Positions 9,020-18,301 of a stretch of 64,000 bases of DNA are shown here, one piece after another. The translations under genes and the position numbers were made by a program. Under the pieces are notes generated by a model. It was given only the letters and a program-made list of their open reading frames with translations. It ran no database searches and was not told the DNA's origin. The first letter of the stretch is position 1; every line of letters starts with the position of its first letter. The stretch is from assembly GCF_000423085.1 (NCBI RefSeq), contig NZ_AUHH01000009.1:62001-126000 (forward strand), read 5' to 3'. This stretch comes from Granulicoccus phenolivorans DSM 17626 = NBRC 107789 = JCM 15570. Lineage in GTDB: Bacteria; Actinomycetota; Actinomycetes; Propionibacteriales; Propionibacteriaceae.

Positions 9020-9667
9020 TTGTCCCAGCCCACGATCAACCCGATCGATACCGCCGCGGTGCAGTGGCGGGAAGCCGTCGGCGGCCGTGCCGGCTCGCCC
9101 CTGCTGCTGCTCCTGCACGGGGTCGGATCCAACGAGCACGACCTGTTCTCCTTCGCGCACCTGCTCCCGGAACGGTTCACCGTCGCCTCGCTGCGCGGCC
9201 CGTTGCCGTGGCCCGGCGGGGGAGCGGCCTGGTTCGATCTGACCCCCTTCTATGACACCGACACGACCAAGATCGCCGCGACGGTCGCCGGAATCCTGGC
9301 CTGGCTGGACGGCCTGGGCGAGGAGTTCTCCTCCGTCGGCCTGCTCGGCTTCTCCCAGGGCGCGGCCACCTCGCTGCAGTTGGTCCGCACCGACCCCGAC
9401 CGCTTCGGTTTCGTCGTGGCCCTGTCCGGGTTCGTGTTCAACGGCGGCACCGACAACGACGCGGCCCTGGCCGCCCGGCAACCACGGATCCCGGCCTTCC
9501 AGGCCATCGGCGACCGGGATCGGGTGATTGCCCCCGACAAGGCCGCCGCGACCGTGCGGTGGCTGCCCGAGCACTTCGACGCCGAAGTGCACCACTACCC
9601 GATCGAGCACACGATCAGCGCCGAGGAGCTCGGCGATGTGATCGCGTTCCTGGATCGCGTGAGCTGA
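9020..9667 (+). CDS. Carboxylesterase/phospholipase-type alpha/beta hydrolase
   Basis: A 215-residue serine hydrolase of the phospholipase/carboxylesterase family. It has LLLLHGVGSNEHD (oxyanion region, about 28-41), the nucleophile elbow GFSQG with Ser112, an acid in IGDRDRVI and His in EHTIS near the C-terminus. No signal peptide is visible, so it is cytoplasmic. The start is a TTG at 9020 following AAGGAA; the next codons (SQPTINPID) read naturally. No operon partner is evident. Confidence 0.88.
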   Translation: MSQPTINPIDTAAVQWREAVGGRAGSPLLLLLHGVGSNEHDLFSFAHLLPERFTVASLRGPLPWPGGGAAWFDLTPFYDTDTTKIAATVAGILAWLDGLGEEFSSVGLLGFSQGAATSLQLVRTDPDRFGFVVALSGFVFNGGTDNDAALAARQPRIPAFQAIGDRDRVIAPDKAAATVRWLPEHFDAEVHHYPIEHTISAEELGDVIAFLDRVS

Positions 9668-9808
9668 TCGCCATGACCGGATTCGCATCCCGGACCGCCG
9701 ACACGACCTGTCGGGCGTTCCTCGATGCGGACCTTCCGGGGCGATCGGTTGTCAGGTTCCCCCAATCAGGTCACAAGCCTTTGTAAGGGAATGCACAAAC
9801 TCCTAAGT

Positions 9809-9840
9809 TACGGTTACGTAGGTGTTGGTTAACCCCAACC
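9809..9840 (+). promoter_or_regulatory. Candidate promoter and operator upstream of the indolepyruvate oxidoreductase gene
   Basis: TACGGT at 9809-9814 fits an actinobacterial -10 element, placing the transcript start near 9821. A GGTTAACC-centred imperfect palindrome at 9821-9840 lies on that start site and could be an operator. The inter-gene stretch 9668-9861 contains nothing else recognisable. Confidence 0.4.
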
Positions 9841-9861
9841 GGATTGGACATAGTGGTCCCC

Positions 9862-12800
9862 ATGACCGAGCTCGATGCACGTCCTGCCACTACCCACAAG
9901 GTGCCCCGGCAGGATCGCAATAATCAGCCGCCCTCGGAACGGCTCAGCAGTTACCAACCAGCAGACCGTTTCCGACCGGGTGCTCGCCCCGTGGTGCTCA
10001 CCGGCGCCCAGGCGATCGGTCGCCTACTTACCGAGCAGCACGTACGCGACCTCGACGCGGGCCTGCGTACCGCCTCCTTCGTGTCGGGATACCCCGGCAG
10101 CCCGCTCGCCGGCATCGAGAAGGTGATCAAGTCGATCCCCTCGTACCAGTCCGAGCACGGCATCCACTTCCAGCACGGAGTGAACGAGGAACTCGCTGCC
10201 ACCGCTGTCTGGGGTTCCCAGCAGCAGCTGCCCGGCAGCACCCGGACCGTCGACGGCGTGGTCGGCGTCTGGTTCGGCAAGGGACCCGGCGTCGATCGGT
10301 CCGCCGACGCGCTGCGCCACGCCAACCTGTACGGCGTGGACCCCCGCGGTGGCGCGGTGCTGTTCGCCGGCGACGACCCCGCCTCGAAGTCCTCCAGCGT
10401 GCCCTGCGTGAGCGAGCGTACGCTGGCCAGCCTGCACATCCCGACGTTCTACCCGCGCAACGCCGCCGAGGTGGTCCGCTACGGGCTGCACGCCATCGCG
10501 CTGTCCCGGGCGTCCGGCTGCTGGATCGCGGTCAAGATCACCTCCGACGTCGCCGACGGCCTGTTCACCGTCGACGAGGACTTCGGCACCCCGCCGATCA
10601 TCCCCGAGATCGAGTGGGACGGCAAGCCCTGGGCCTACCAGCAGCACGTCCTGGCCAACCCGGTCGAGTCGGTCATCCCGGAAGCCGACCTGTTCGGGCC
10701 GCGGCACGCGATGATCGAGGCGTACCAGGAGGCCAACCACCTCGACACCGTCGACTTCGACAGCCCCAACGCCCGGATCGGGATCGTGGCCTCCGGCATC
10801 CAGTTCGACGCCGTGCACGAGGCGCTGGCCGATCTGGGGCTCGACGACGCCGCGCTGCGCCGCGCCGGGGTCCGGATGCTGCGCGTGGCAATGCCATGGC
10901 CGTTGGCCGCCGAACCGATCCGTCGCTTCGCCGAGGGGCTCGAGGAGATTCTGGTGGTGGAGGAGAAGACCTCCTTCATCGAGGCCCAGATCAAGGAGAT
11001 CCTGTACGGCCGGGCCGACGCTCCCGTGGTCCTCGGCAAGCACGACCGCGAGCGGCGGGCCCTGGTCCCGGCCGGCGGTCAGCTCACGGCAGACCTGCTC
11101 AAGCCCGCCCTGCGCCGGGTCTTCGCCGAGTTCGTTCCCGCACCGCTGGCACCGGCCACTGCGTCCCTGATCGGACAGCGGCTGCCGCTGGCCACCAACC
11201 GGATCCCGTACTACTGCTCCGGCTGCCCGCACAACCGCTCCACCGTGGTGCCGGAGGGGTCCCTGGCCGCCGGCGGCATCGGCTGCCACACCATGGTCAC
11301 CATCGCCCCGCGCGCCACCTCCCAGGTGGTCGGGCTGACCCAGATGGGCGGCGAGGGCGGCCTGTGGGTCGGCCAGTCCCCGTTCGTCACCGATGTCGAC
11401 CACATGTTCCAGAACCTCGGCGACGGCACCTACTTCCACTCCGGCCAGCTCGCGCTGCAGCAGGCGATCGCCGCCGGGGTCAACATCACCTACAAGATCC
11501 TCTACAACGACGTCATCGCGATGACCGGCGCCCAGCAGCCGCAGGGCCAGATCGGGGTGCCCGCGCTCACCCGCAAGCTGGCCGCCGAGGGCATCCACAC
11601 GATGATCGTGCTGGCCGAGGACCCCGCCAAGTACGCCCGCGGCGCCAACCTGGCCCCCGGGGTCAAGGTGTGGCACCGGGACCGGCTCGACGAGGCGCAG
11701 AAGGTGCTGCGCGACACCAAGGGTGTCACCGTCCTGATCTACGACCAGCACTGTGCCGCCGATGCCCGCCGGCTGCGCAAGCGTGGGGAACTGCCGACCA
11801 AGCAGACCAAGGTCATCATCAACGAGGCCGTCTGTGAGGGCTGTGGCGACTGCGGGGTGAAGTCGAACTGCCTGTCGGTCCAGCCGATCCACACCGAGTT
11901 CGGCCGCAAGACCCGGATCGACCAGACCACCTGCAACACCGACTACACCTGCCTGCAGGGGGACTGCCCGTCCTTCATCACCGTGCAGGCGCCCGATCCC
12001 AAGGACGCCAAGTCGGCGGCCGCGGCCACCGGGAAGGCCGCCTTCCAGACCCCGCCGAAGCTTGCCGACGTTGCCCCGGCCAAGATCCACGGTGAGTACA
12101 ACATCTTCCTCGCCGGGATCGGCGGCACCGGGATCGTCACGGTCAACTCGATCCTGGCGCACGCGGCCCTGCTCGACGGGATCTCCGCGTCCGGGCTGGA
12201 TCAGACCGGCCTGTCCCAGAAGGCCGGTGCGGTCACCTCGCACCTGCGGCTGACCACCACGGCCACCGAGACCGCGAACCGGATCGGGGCCACCGACGCC
12301 GACCTGATCCTGGCCTTCGATCTGATGGTCGCCGCGAACAGCCAGAACCTGGCCCTGGCCGCGCCCGCCCGCACCACCGTGATCGCCTCCACCTCGGAGA
12401 CCCCGACCGGTGAGATGGTCTACGACCCGAGCGTCGCCTACCCCGCCGAGGACGACCTCGCCGGACGGCTGCAGGAGGTGTCGCACCGGTTCGAGGCCTT
12501 CGACATGATCAGCTGCGCCGAACAGCTCCTCGGCTCCGCCGAATCGGCCAACCTGATGCTGGTCGGCGCCGCGATCCAGGCCGGGGTGCTGCCGATCAGC
12601 ATCGAGTCGGTACGCCGCGCGATCGAAATGAACAAGGTGGCCGTCAAGGCGAACCTGGCCGCCCTGGAATGGGGCCGCGTCGCGATCGCCGACCCGGCGA
12701 CCTTCGCCCAGGCCAGCGCCAAGCCCGGCGCCCGCGTCCCGGACGGCTCGGCGTACCTGACCGACTCGCCGCTCCAGGGGGAGACCCGGCGGGCCACCTC

Positions 12801-13431
12801 GATCCGGGCCGCCGGGGTCGCCGCCCACACCGACGCGAAGGCCGCCCGCCGCTACGTCGGGATCGTCGATCAGGCCTGGGCCGCCGAGCAGGCGATCACC
12901 GGCAGTTCGGCGTACGCGACCGCGGTCGCCCGTGGCGCGCATCACCTGATCGCCTACAAGGACGAGTACGAGGTGGCGCGACTGCTGATCGACCCGGATC
13001 AGGAAGCCGCCGTGCTCGCCCAGGTGCCCGGCGCGAGCAAGGTCGAATATAACCTGCATCCGCCGATGCTGAAGGCGCTCGGGATGAACTCCAAGATCCG
13101 CTTCGGCAAGGTCGGCCGCCCGGCCCTGGTCGCCCTGGCCAAGATGAAGCGGGTCCGTGGCACCAAGGCCGATCCTTTCGGCGCCACCCGGATCCGGCGC
13201 CTGGAGCGGGCGCTCATCGTGGACTACCTCGACCTGATCGCCGAGCTGGATCGGACCCTGACCGCCGACAACCTCGCCGTGGCCACCGAGCTGGCCGAGC
13301 TGCCGGAGATCATCCGGGGCTACGAGGACGTCAAGTTGCGCAACGTCGCCGCCTACATCGCCCGCCGGGCCGAGCTGGGGCATCCGGTCTCCGCCGAGGT
13401 CGCCGAACTGGCCGGTCGCAGCGAGCACTGA
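9862..13431 (+). CDS. Indolepyruvate:ferredoxin oxidoreductase, fused single-chain form
   Basis: A 1189-residue thiamine-diphosphate/iron-sulfur enzyme that oxidatively decarboxylates aryl-2-oxoacids to aryl-acyl-CoA with ferredoxin as electron acceptor. The N-terminal part is the pyrimidine/TPP half (FVSGYPGSPLAGIEK, then GCPHNRSTVVPEGS and GGEGGLWVGQSPF). The middle has Cys-rich EAVCEGCGDCGVKSNC with further Cys in CNTDYTCLQGDC. The last third is the gamma-type domain (LAGIGGTGIVTVNSIL). The long fused form is common in aerobic actinobacteria and proteobacteria. I prefer the ATG at 9862 over TTG 9844. A GC-rich hairpin without a T-run follows at about 13445-13483. Confidence 0.92.
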   Translation: MTELDARPATTHKVPRQDRNNQPPSERLSSYQPADRFRPGARPVVLTGAQAIGRLLTEQHVRDLDAGLRTASFVSGYPGSPLAGIEKVIKSIPSYQSEHGIHFQHGVNEELAATAVWGSQQQLPGSTRTVDGVVGVWFGKGPGVDRSADALRHANLYGVDPRGGAVLFAGDDPASKSSSVPCVSERTLASLHIPTFYPRNAAEVVRYGLHAIALSRASGCWIAVKITSDVADGLFTVDEDFGTPPIIPEIEWDGKPWAYQQHVLANPVESVIPEADLFGPRHAMIEAYQEANHLDTVDFDSPNARIGIVASGIQFDAVHEALADLGLDDAALRRAGVRMLRVAMPWPLAAEPIRRFAEGLEEILVVEEKTSFIEAQIKEILYGRADAPVVLGKHDRERRALVPAGGQLTADLLKPALRRVFAEFVPAPLAPATASLIGQRLPLATNRIPYYCSGCPHNRSTVVPEGSLAAGGIGCHTMVTIAPRATSQVVGLTQMGGEGGLWVGQSPFVTDVDHMFQNLGDGTYFHSGQLALQQAIAAGVNITYKILYNDVIAMTGAQQPQGQIGVPALTRKLAAEGIHTMIVLAEDPAKYARGANLAPGVKVWHRDRLDEAQKVLRDTKGVTVLIYDQHCAADARRLRKRGELPTKQTKVIINEAVCEGCGDCGVKSNCLSVQPIHTEFGRKTRIDQTTCNTDYTCLQGDCPSFITVQAPDPKDAKSAAAATGKAAFQTPPKLADVAPAKIHGEYNIFLAGIGGTGIVTVNSILAHAALLDGISASGLDQTGLSQKAGAVTSHLRLTTTATETANRIGATDADLILAFDLMVAANSQNLALAAPARTTVIASTSETPTGEMVYDPSVAYPAEDDLAGRLQEVSHRFEAFDMISCAEQLLGSAESANLMLVGAAIQAGVLPISIESVRRAIEMNKVAVKANLAALEWGRVAIADPATFAQASAKPGARVPDGSAYLTDSPLQGETRRATSIRAAGVAAHTDAKAARRYVGIVDQAWAAEQAITGSSAYATAVARGAHHLIAYKDEYEVARLLIDPDQEAAVLAQVPGASKVEYNLHPPMLKALGMNSKIRFGKVGRPALVALAKMKRVRGTKADPFGATRIRRLERALIVDYLDLIAELDRTLTADNLAVATELAELPEIIRGYEDVKLRNVAAYIARRAELGHPVSAEVAELAGRSEH

Positions 13432-13490
13432 TCCGCCGCCCACTTCCCGCCCCCCGGTCCGTGAAATCGGGGGGACGGGAGGGTGATGGC

Positions 13491-13496
13491 TATGAT
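13491..13496 (+). promoter_or_regulatory. -10 element for the GT2-DUF2304 operon
   Basis: TATGAT lies 32 bp upstream of the ATG at 13529. No good -35 is evident. Confidence 0.45.
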
Positions 13497-13528
13497 GAGG
13501 CGACCCGACTGTCTATGGAAGCTGCCCA

Positions 13529-14197
13529 ATGAACGAAGACACTTGGCTGGTAGTGCCGCTCTACAACGAGGGAACCGTTGTGGGGGACGTCATTTCCGAT
13601 GCCAGGCGTACCTTCCCCAAGATCGTCTGCGTCAATGACGGATCCAAGGACAACTCCGCGGAAGTCGCGACCAACGCCGGGGCGATGGTGGTGAACCACC
13701 CGATCAACCTCGGGCAGGGAGCCGCCCTGCAGACCGGCCTGAAGTACGCGATGAACGACCCCGCGGCCCAGTACTTCGTGACCTTCGACTCCGACGGCCA
13801 GCACGGGGTCGAGGACGCGTCCCGGATGGTGCAGCGGCTGCGGACCGAGCCCTACGACGTGGTTCTCGGATCGCGCTTCCTGGGCACCAAGGTCGAGGCC
13901 GGGGCGCTCAAGCGCGCGGTGCTCAAGGCCGCGGTCGGGTTCGAGCGGATGACCACGGGGATGAAGGTGACCGACACCCACAACGGGCTGCGGGCGCTGA
14001 ACCGGGAGGCGGTCGGCAAGATCCGGATCCGGCAGGACCGGATGGCACACGGCTCGGAGTTCCTTCGCGAGATCTCCAAGAACAAGCTGCGCTACGTCGA
14101 GGAACCCGTGCACATCATCTACACCGACTACTCCCGGGCCAAGGGACAGTCGGTCTGGAACTCGGTCAACATCCTGGCCGACCTGCTGTTCGGCTGA
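13529..14197 (+). CDS. Family 2 glycosyltransferase
   Basis: A 222-residue GT-A glycosyltransferase of the dolichol-phosphate-mannose-synthase-like type. It has VVPLYNEGTVVGDVI at the N-terminus, VNDGSKDNS near 43, and the metal/nucleotide motif FDSDGQHG (DxD) near 90. GSRFLG and KVTDTHNGLRALNREA follow, with YTDYSRAKGQS near the C-terminus. There are no transmembrane helices, so it would act on the inner membrane face. It is followed 14 bp later by a DUF2304 gene, the usual partner, suggesting both work in transfer of a sugar to a polyprenyl phosphate for wall glycans. The acceptor is unknown. Confidence 0.9.
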   Translation: MNEDTWLVVPLYNEGTVVGDVISDARRTFPKIVCVNDGSKDNSAEVATNAGAMVVNHPINLGQGAALQTGLKYAMNDPAAQYFVTFDSDGQHGVEDASRMVQRLRTEPYDVVLGSRFLGTKVEAGALKRAVLKAAVGFERMTTGMKVTDTHNGLRALNREAVGKIRIRQDRMAHGSEFLREISKNKLRYVEEPVHIIYTDYSRAKGQSVWNSVNILADLLFG

Positions 14198-14211
14198 GGA
14201 GGTAACCGCAC

Positions 14212-14637
14212 ATGACCGCACAGAACGTTTTTCAGATCATCCTGATCATCGTGTTCGCCATGCTGGCGTTCGTGGTGATCTTCCCGCGCAGCGGAACCCG
14301 GGGCACCGCGATCCGTCGGCTGGTTTCGGTGCTGCTGCTGCTCGCCGGCATCGTCCTGGTGGTTTTCCCGGACTGGCTGACCGCGATCGCCAACCTGCTC
14401 GGCATCGGCCGCGGCACCGACCTGCTGCTGTACGCCCTGGCCGTGGTGTTCGTCGGACACCTGATCGCCTCCAAGCAGAACCAGGTGGAGCGCAATCGCA
14501 AGTTCACCGAACTCGCCCGCGAGATCGCGATCAGCGAGGCCACCCCCGCCGGGGAAGCCGGTAGCCGGCTGGTGGCCGAGGTGAAGCAGCTGGGGCCGGC
14601 CCCCGCGCCGAACCCGGCGCCCGACACCGAACGCTGA
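14212..14637 (+). CDS. DUF2304 membrane protein, partner of the GT2 enzyme
   Basis: A 141-residue membrane protein with three hydrophobic helices (about 5-24, 38-56 and 68-86). A conserved amphipathic C-terminal segment (NQVERNRKFTELAREIAI) is typical of DUF2304. Family members occur almost always beside DPM-type GT2 genes. The ATG follows GAGGAGGT, and the gene sits 14 bp after the glycosyltransferase, so co-transcription is nearly certain. The biochemical role is not established. Confidence 0.88.
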   Translation: MTAQNVFQIILIIVFAMLAFVVIFPRSGTRGTAIRRLVSVLLLLAGIVLVVFPDWLTAIANLLGIGRGTDLLLYALAVVFVGHLIASKQNQVERNRKFTELAREIAISEATPAGEAGSRLVAEVKQLGPAPAPNPAPDTER

Positions 14638-14650
14638 ACCCCGACGCACC

Positions 14651-14681
14651 GAGGGCCGGTCACCGATGGTGACCGGCCCTC
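14651..14681. terminator. Bidirectional hairpin terminator
   Basis: A perfect 14-bp stem (GAGGGCCGGTCACC and its complement) with a 3-nt loop lies between the convergent DUF2304 and galE genes. There is no long T-run. Confidence 0.8.
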
Positions 14682-14720
14682 AGCCGTTTCCCGGCCCGGC
14701 AGCAGGAGCCGGGATGCGGA

Positions 14721-15701
14721 CTACTTCTCGATCCGCCGCGGCCCGGCCTGCCAGGCCTCCCAGGCACTGGAGATGATCTCCGGCAACTGCGCGGTCGCGG
14801 TGAAGTCCATGTCGGCTTTGATCCGATCGGCCGAGGCGATCAGCTTCGGCGGATCGCCGGCGCGCCGCTCCTCGATCACCGGGGTGGCGTCCAGCCCGGA
14901 GACCGACCCGATCGTCTCGACGACCTCCTTGACCGACGCGCCGGTCCCGGTACCGACGTTGTAGACCCGGTTCGGCAGGTCGCCGTCCAGCGCGTGCATG
15001 GCGGCAATGTGGGCCTGGGCCAGGTCGCGTACGTGCACGTAGTCGCGGATGCAGGTGCCGTCGGGGGTGGGGTAGTCATCGCCGAAGACCCGCGGCTGCT
15101 CGCCCTTGGCGAGCCGGTCGAGCACCATCGGGATCAGATTCATCACCGCCGAGTCGCCCAGTTCGGGCCAGCCGGCGCCGGCCACATTGAAGTAGCGCAG
15201 CCCGACCCACTTCAGCCCCCAGGCGCGTTCGCAGTCGGCCAGGATCCACTCGCCGATCAGCTTGGTCCGGCCGTACGGATTGATCGGCTCGGTCCGGGAG
15301 TCCTCGACCACGACGGCCTCCTCGGGCTCGCCGTAGACCGCGGCGGAGGAGGAGAAGATCATCTTCTTGACCCCGGTCTCCTCCATCGCGGCCAGCAGGT
15401 TCACCATTCCGCCGATGTTCTGCTGGTAGTAGTACAGCGGCTTCGCGACCGATTCGCCGACCTGCTTGCGGGCGGCGAAATGGATCACCGCGTCCACGTC
15501 GTGGTCGCGGATCACCTCGACGATCCGCGCGGTCGCGCCCTCGGCCGCCACATCGAACCGGACCAGAGGGACCGAACCGATCCGGTCGGCGGTGGAGGTC
15601 GACAGGTCGTCGATCACCACGATGTCCTGGCCGTCGTCGGCCAACAGGCGGACCACGTGTGCGCCGATGTATCCGGCTCCGCCGACTACGAGTGTCGCCA
15701 T
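14721..15701 (-). CDS. galE: UDP-glucose 4-epimerase
   Basis: An extended short-chain dehydrogenase of 326 residues that interconverts UDP-glucose and UDP-galactose using bound NAD. It starts MATLVVGGAGYIGAHVVRLL (Rossmann GxxGxxG). It has FSSSAAVYGEP for the catalytic Ser region, and NPYGRTKLIGEWIL holding the YxxxK pair. RVYNVGTGTGASV lies near the C-terminus. ATG 15701 has AAGGAG upstream; the longer reading to 15797 is rejected. It shares the strand with upp, which ends about 60 bp upstream, so a read-through transcript is possible. Confidence 0.94.
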   Translation of the reverse strand: MATLVVGGAGYIGAHVVRLLADDGQDIVVIDDLSTSTADRIGSVPLVRFDVAAEGATARIVEVIRDHDVDAVIHFAARKQVGESVAKPLYYYQQNIGGMVNLLAAMEETGVKKMIFSSSAAVYGEPEEAVVVEDSRTEPINPYGRTKLIGEWILADCERAWGLKWVGLRYFNVAGAGWPELGDSAVMNLIPMVLDRLAKGEQPRVFGDDYPTPDGTCIRDYVHVRDLAQAHIAAMHALDGDLPNRVYNVGTGTGASVKEVVETIGSVSGLDATPVIEERRAGDPPKLIASADRIKADMDFTATAQLPEIISSAWEAWQAGPRRIEK

Positions 15702-15762
15702 CGAGAATGCTCCTTCGGTTGGTGTTTCTGTGCTGAGCTGTGGGGCACGCCCCGGGGTGCGG

Positions 15763-16404
15763 CTACTCGGCCAGCCCGTACAGCCGGTCCCCGGCATCGC
15801 CGAGGCCGGGCACGATGTAGCCGTGGTCGTCGAGATGATCGTCGATCCCGGCCACCACCAGAGTGCACGGCACCTGCAGATCCTCGGTCAATTCCTGGAC
15901 CCGCTCGATGCCCTCCGGGGCGGCGATCAGGCAGATGCAGGTGATGTGGTCGGCGCCGCGATTCACCAGGAAGTTGATGGTGCCGCCCAGTGAGCCGCCG
16001 GTGGCCAGCATCGGATCCAGCACGTAGCACTGCCGACCCGACAGGTCCTTCGGCAGCCGCTCGGCGTACGTGTAGGGCTCCAGGGTCGCCTCGTTGCGGA
16101 TCATCCCGACGAACCCGACCTCGGCGGTCGGCATCAGCCGCAACATGCCTTCCAGCATCCCCAGCCCGGCGCGCAGAATCGGCACCACCAGGGGCGGCGG
16201 ATCGTCCAGATGCACCCCGGACGCCTGCGCCACCGGGGTCTGCACCTCGACCCCGTGGACCCGGACATCGCGGGTGGCCTCATAGCCGAGCAGGGTGACC
16301 AACTGCTCGGTGAGCCGACGGAACGTCGCCGAATCGGTGTTCGTCCGGCGCAGCATGGTCAGCTTGTGTGCCACCAGGGGGTGGTCGACGGCGATTACCT
16401 GCAC
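15763..16404 (-). CDS. upp: Uracil phosphoribosyltransferase
   Basis: A pyrimidine salvage enzyme that joins uracil and PRPP to give UMP. At 213 residues it has the standard length. Visible motifs are [16 protein letters not shown] near 80, the PRPP-binding [18 protein letters not shown] near 125-142, and the C-terminal [15 protein letters not shown] uracil-binding segment. The GTG at 16404 has no Shine-Dalgarno but TAAGTT (complement of 16411-16416) sits 6 nt upstream, consistent with a leaderless start. That promoter lies in the 3' end of the preceding gene. Confidence 0.95.
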   Translation of the reverse strand: MQVIAVDHPLVAHKLTMLRRTNTDSATFRRLTEQLVTLLGYEATRDVRVHGVEVQTPVAQASGVHLDDPPPLVVPILRAGLGMLEGMLRLMPTAEVGFVGMIRNEATLEPYTYAERLPKDLSGRQCYVLDPMLATGGSLGGTINFLVNRGADHITCICLIAAPEGIERVQELTEDLQVPCTLVVAGIDDHLDDHGYIVPGLGDAGDRLYGLAE

Positions 16405-16413
16405 GCGTTCAAC

Positions 16414-17523
16414 TTACTTGTTCGCCAGCGCGTGGGCATTTTCTTCCGGCGTGGCGTACCCGGCCCCCTCGGCGGAGTGCTCATAGGGCACCTCATCGGC
16501 CGGCCGGGGCGGAGGCGGCGGGGTGCCGTCCCCGAACGGGCGTCCGCCGAGATCCTCCCGGCCGTGCGGGGTCAGCCAGTTCTCCAGCGAGGGGCCCATC
16601 GGCACGATCCGGGTCGGGTTCACATCCTCGTGGACCATGTAGTAGTGCTGCTTGATCTGCACGAAATCGATCGTGTCGCCGAAGCCGGGGGTCTGGAACA
16701 GGTCCCGGGCGTACGCCCACAGGGCATCGAACTCCGACAGCTTCTGCCGGTTGCACTTGAAGTGGCCGTGGTAGACCGGATCGAACCGGGCCAGCGTGGT
16801 GAACAGCCGGATGTCGGCCTCGGTGATCGTGTCCCCGACCAGGTAGCGCTGGTCGCTCAGCCGCTCCTCGAGCCAGTCCAGCGCGGTGAACAGCCGCTCG
16901 TACGCCGACTCGTACGCCTCCTGCGACCCGGCGAAGCCACACCGATAGACCCCGTTGTTGACCTCGGTGAAGACCCGCTTGTTGACCTCGTCGATCTCCT
17001 CGCGATGCTTGTCCGGATAGAGCTCGGGGGCACCGTCGCGGTGCAGCGCGGTCCATTCGGTGTCGAAGTCCAGGGTGATCTGGGCGTAGTCGTTGGTGAC
17101 CACGGCCTTGGTCCCGATATCCACGATCGCCGGCACCGTGATGCCCCGGGGGTAGTCGTTGAAGCGGTTGAAGTACGCCTCCTGCAGCCGGTGCAGCCCC
17201 AGCACCGGATCGACCCCGTCGGGATACAGGTCGAAGGTCCAGGACCGGGCGTCGTGGGTGGGGCCGGGCATCCCCAGCGACAGGGCATCCTCCAGGCCCA
17301 GCAGCCGGCGGTGGATCAGGGTCCGGTTGGCCCAGGGGCAGGCCCGCGCGGCGACCAAGTGGTACTTGCCGGCCTGCACCGGCCACAGCTGGCGGCCCTG
17401 CGCATCGGTGCCGGGGGAGGCGTCGGCGACGATGCGGTCCTCGATGTAGTTGGTGTCGCGGTTGAACTCGCCACCGGTGACATAGCTGCCGGCGGTGGAG
17501 TACTGGTCGCTCTCATTGCCCAT
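16414..17523 (-). CDS. Glutathionyl/mycothiol-type S-transferase (ECM4/YqjG hydroquinone reductase family)
   Basis: A 369-residue xi-class GST-like oxidoreductase. The catalytic motif is RACPWANR with Cys62. Family stretches ITVPAIVDI, NNGVYRCGFAGSQEAYE and LVGDTITEADIRLFTTLARFD (alpha-helical domain) follow. Family members reduce glutathionyl-hydroquinones; actinobacteria use mycothiol, so the natural thiol here is probably different. The start ATG 17523 is set by TACGGT (complement of 17530-17535) 6 nt upstream, a leaderless signal. It is divergent from the TadA-associated gene and ends 9 bp before upp. Confidence 0.9.
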   Translation of the reverse strand: MGNESDQYSTAGSYVTGGEFNRDTNYIEDRIVADASPGTDAQGRQLWPVQAGKYHLVAARACPWANRTLIHRRLLGLEDALSLGMPGPTHDARSWTFDLYPDGVDPVLGLHRLQEAYFNRFNDYPRGITVPAIVDIGTKAVVTNDYAQITLDFDTEWTALHRDGAPELYPDKHREEIDEVNKRVFTEVNNGVYRCGFAGSQEAYESAYERLFTALDWLEERLSDQRYLVGDTITEADIRLFTTLARFDPVYHGHFKCNRQKLSEFDALWAYARDLFQTPGFGDTIDFVQIKQHYYMVHEDVNPTRIVPMGPSLENWLTPHGREDLGGRPFGDGTPPPPPRPADEVPYEHSAEGAGYATPEENAHALANK

Positions 17524-17628
17524 GGCGATACCGTATGCCGTTGCGGACGGGGATTTAAGGGCGGGCCTGAGTTTGCCACCCCGGTAGGGTCTGCGACGAT
17601 AGTGCCGGGCTTCTGGGAAGGGTGCAGC

Positions 17629-18261
17629 ATGGCTGATTTCGATGATGACGAGGAGTATGACTCCTTCGACCTGTCGCGCGATGACGACCGTGCCGACACC
17701 GACGACGCAGCGGCCGGCGATCAGGACGATGCCGACGACGACCTCGATGACGACTACGACGACGACTTCATCGATGACGCCCTGGCCGACGACATCGACC
17801 TGGTCATCGGGGCGTATCGCGAGGACGGCCAGCCGGTCGCGGTCGCGATGAACCTGGACCTGGCCAACGACCTCGACGAACTGATCAACCAGTTGCGCCG
17901 CCAGCCCGCCGACGCGGGTGTGATCGGGTTCGTCTCGCTGGTGGAGGACGTGTTCGTGATCGTCCGGGTCCGCGGCCGCAACGTGCAGGCGCTGCTGTCG
18001 GATGCCGGGGCCGCCAATGATTGGCCGATCGCCCGCGACGTCGCCGATTTCCTCGGCGAGGATCCGCCGGAGGACGACGAGGATGACGATTCCGCACCGA
18101 TGGGTGACATCGGCATCCTGGCCGACCTGGGGGTCCGGGAGGAGGAGATGGAGTTGATCTGTGAAGACTTCGACTCCTCCAGCACCGAGCTGCTGATGCG
18201 GATCGCGGACCGGATCGGGATGGGAGCGGCATTCAACCGCGCCCTGGAGTCCTTCGAATGA
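17629..18261 (+). CDS. TadA-associated acidic protein
   Basis: A 210-residue protein whose first about 60 residues are strikingly acidic (long Asp runs), followed by a folded domain (VIGAYREDGQPVAVAMNLDLANDLDELINQL). It corresponds to the tRNA adenosine deaminase-associated protein that precedes tadA in many actinobacteria; its function is not known. The ATG follows GGAAGGG, and a TAGGGT -10 lies at 17585-17590. It sits 40 bp before tadA on the same strand and is likely co-transcribed. The acidic tract is encoded by low-complexity GAC/GAT repeats. Confidence 0.88.
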   Translation: MADFDDDEEYDSFDLSRDDDRADTDDAAAGDQDDADDDLDDDYDDDFIDDALADDIDLVIGAYREDGQPVAVAMNLDLANDLDELINQLRRQPADAGVIGFVSLVEDVFVIVRVRGRNVQALLSDAGAANDWPIARDVADFLGEDPPEDDEDDDSAPMGDIGILADLGVREEEMELICEDFDSSSTELLMRIADRIGMGAAFNRALESFE

Positions 18262-18301
18262 TGCCGGCCCCGGTGCTTCGGCTGTCGGCCTGAGCGCAGC
18301 G

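Noticed and set aside
10024-13443. Long open frame antisense to the indolepyruvate oxidoreductase (1139 codons)
   Set aside because: A mirror of GC-rich codon use; Gly/Arg/Asp/Leu-biased product without domains and no ribosome site. Same for antisense frames across the carboxylase, ileS and dnaX.
16210-17628. Upstream extension of the TadA-associated protein frame
   Set aside because: It runs antisense through upp and the GST-like gene. The natural start with GGAAGGG is 17629.
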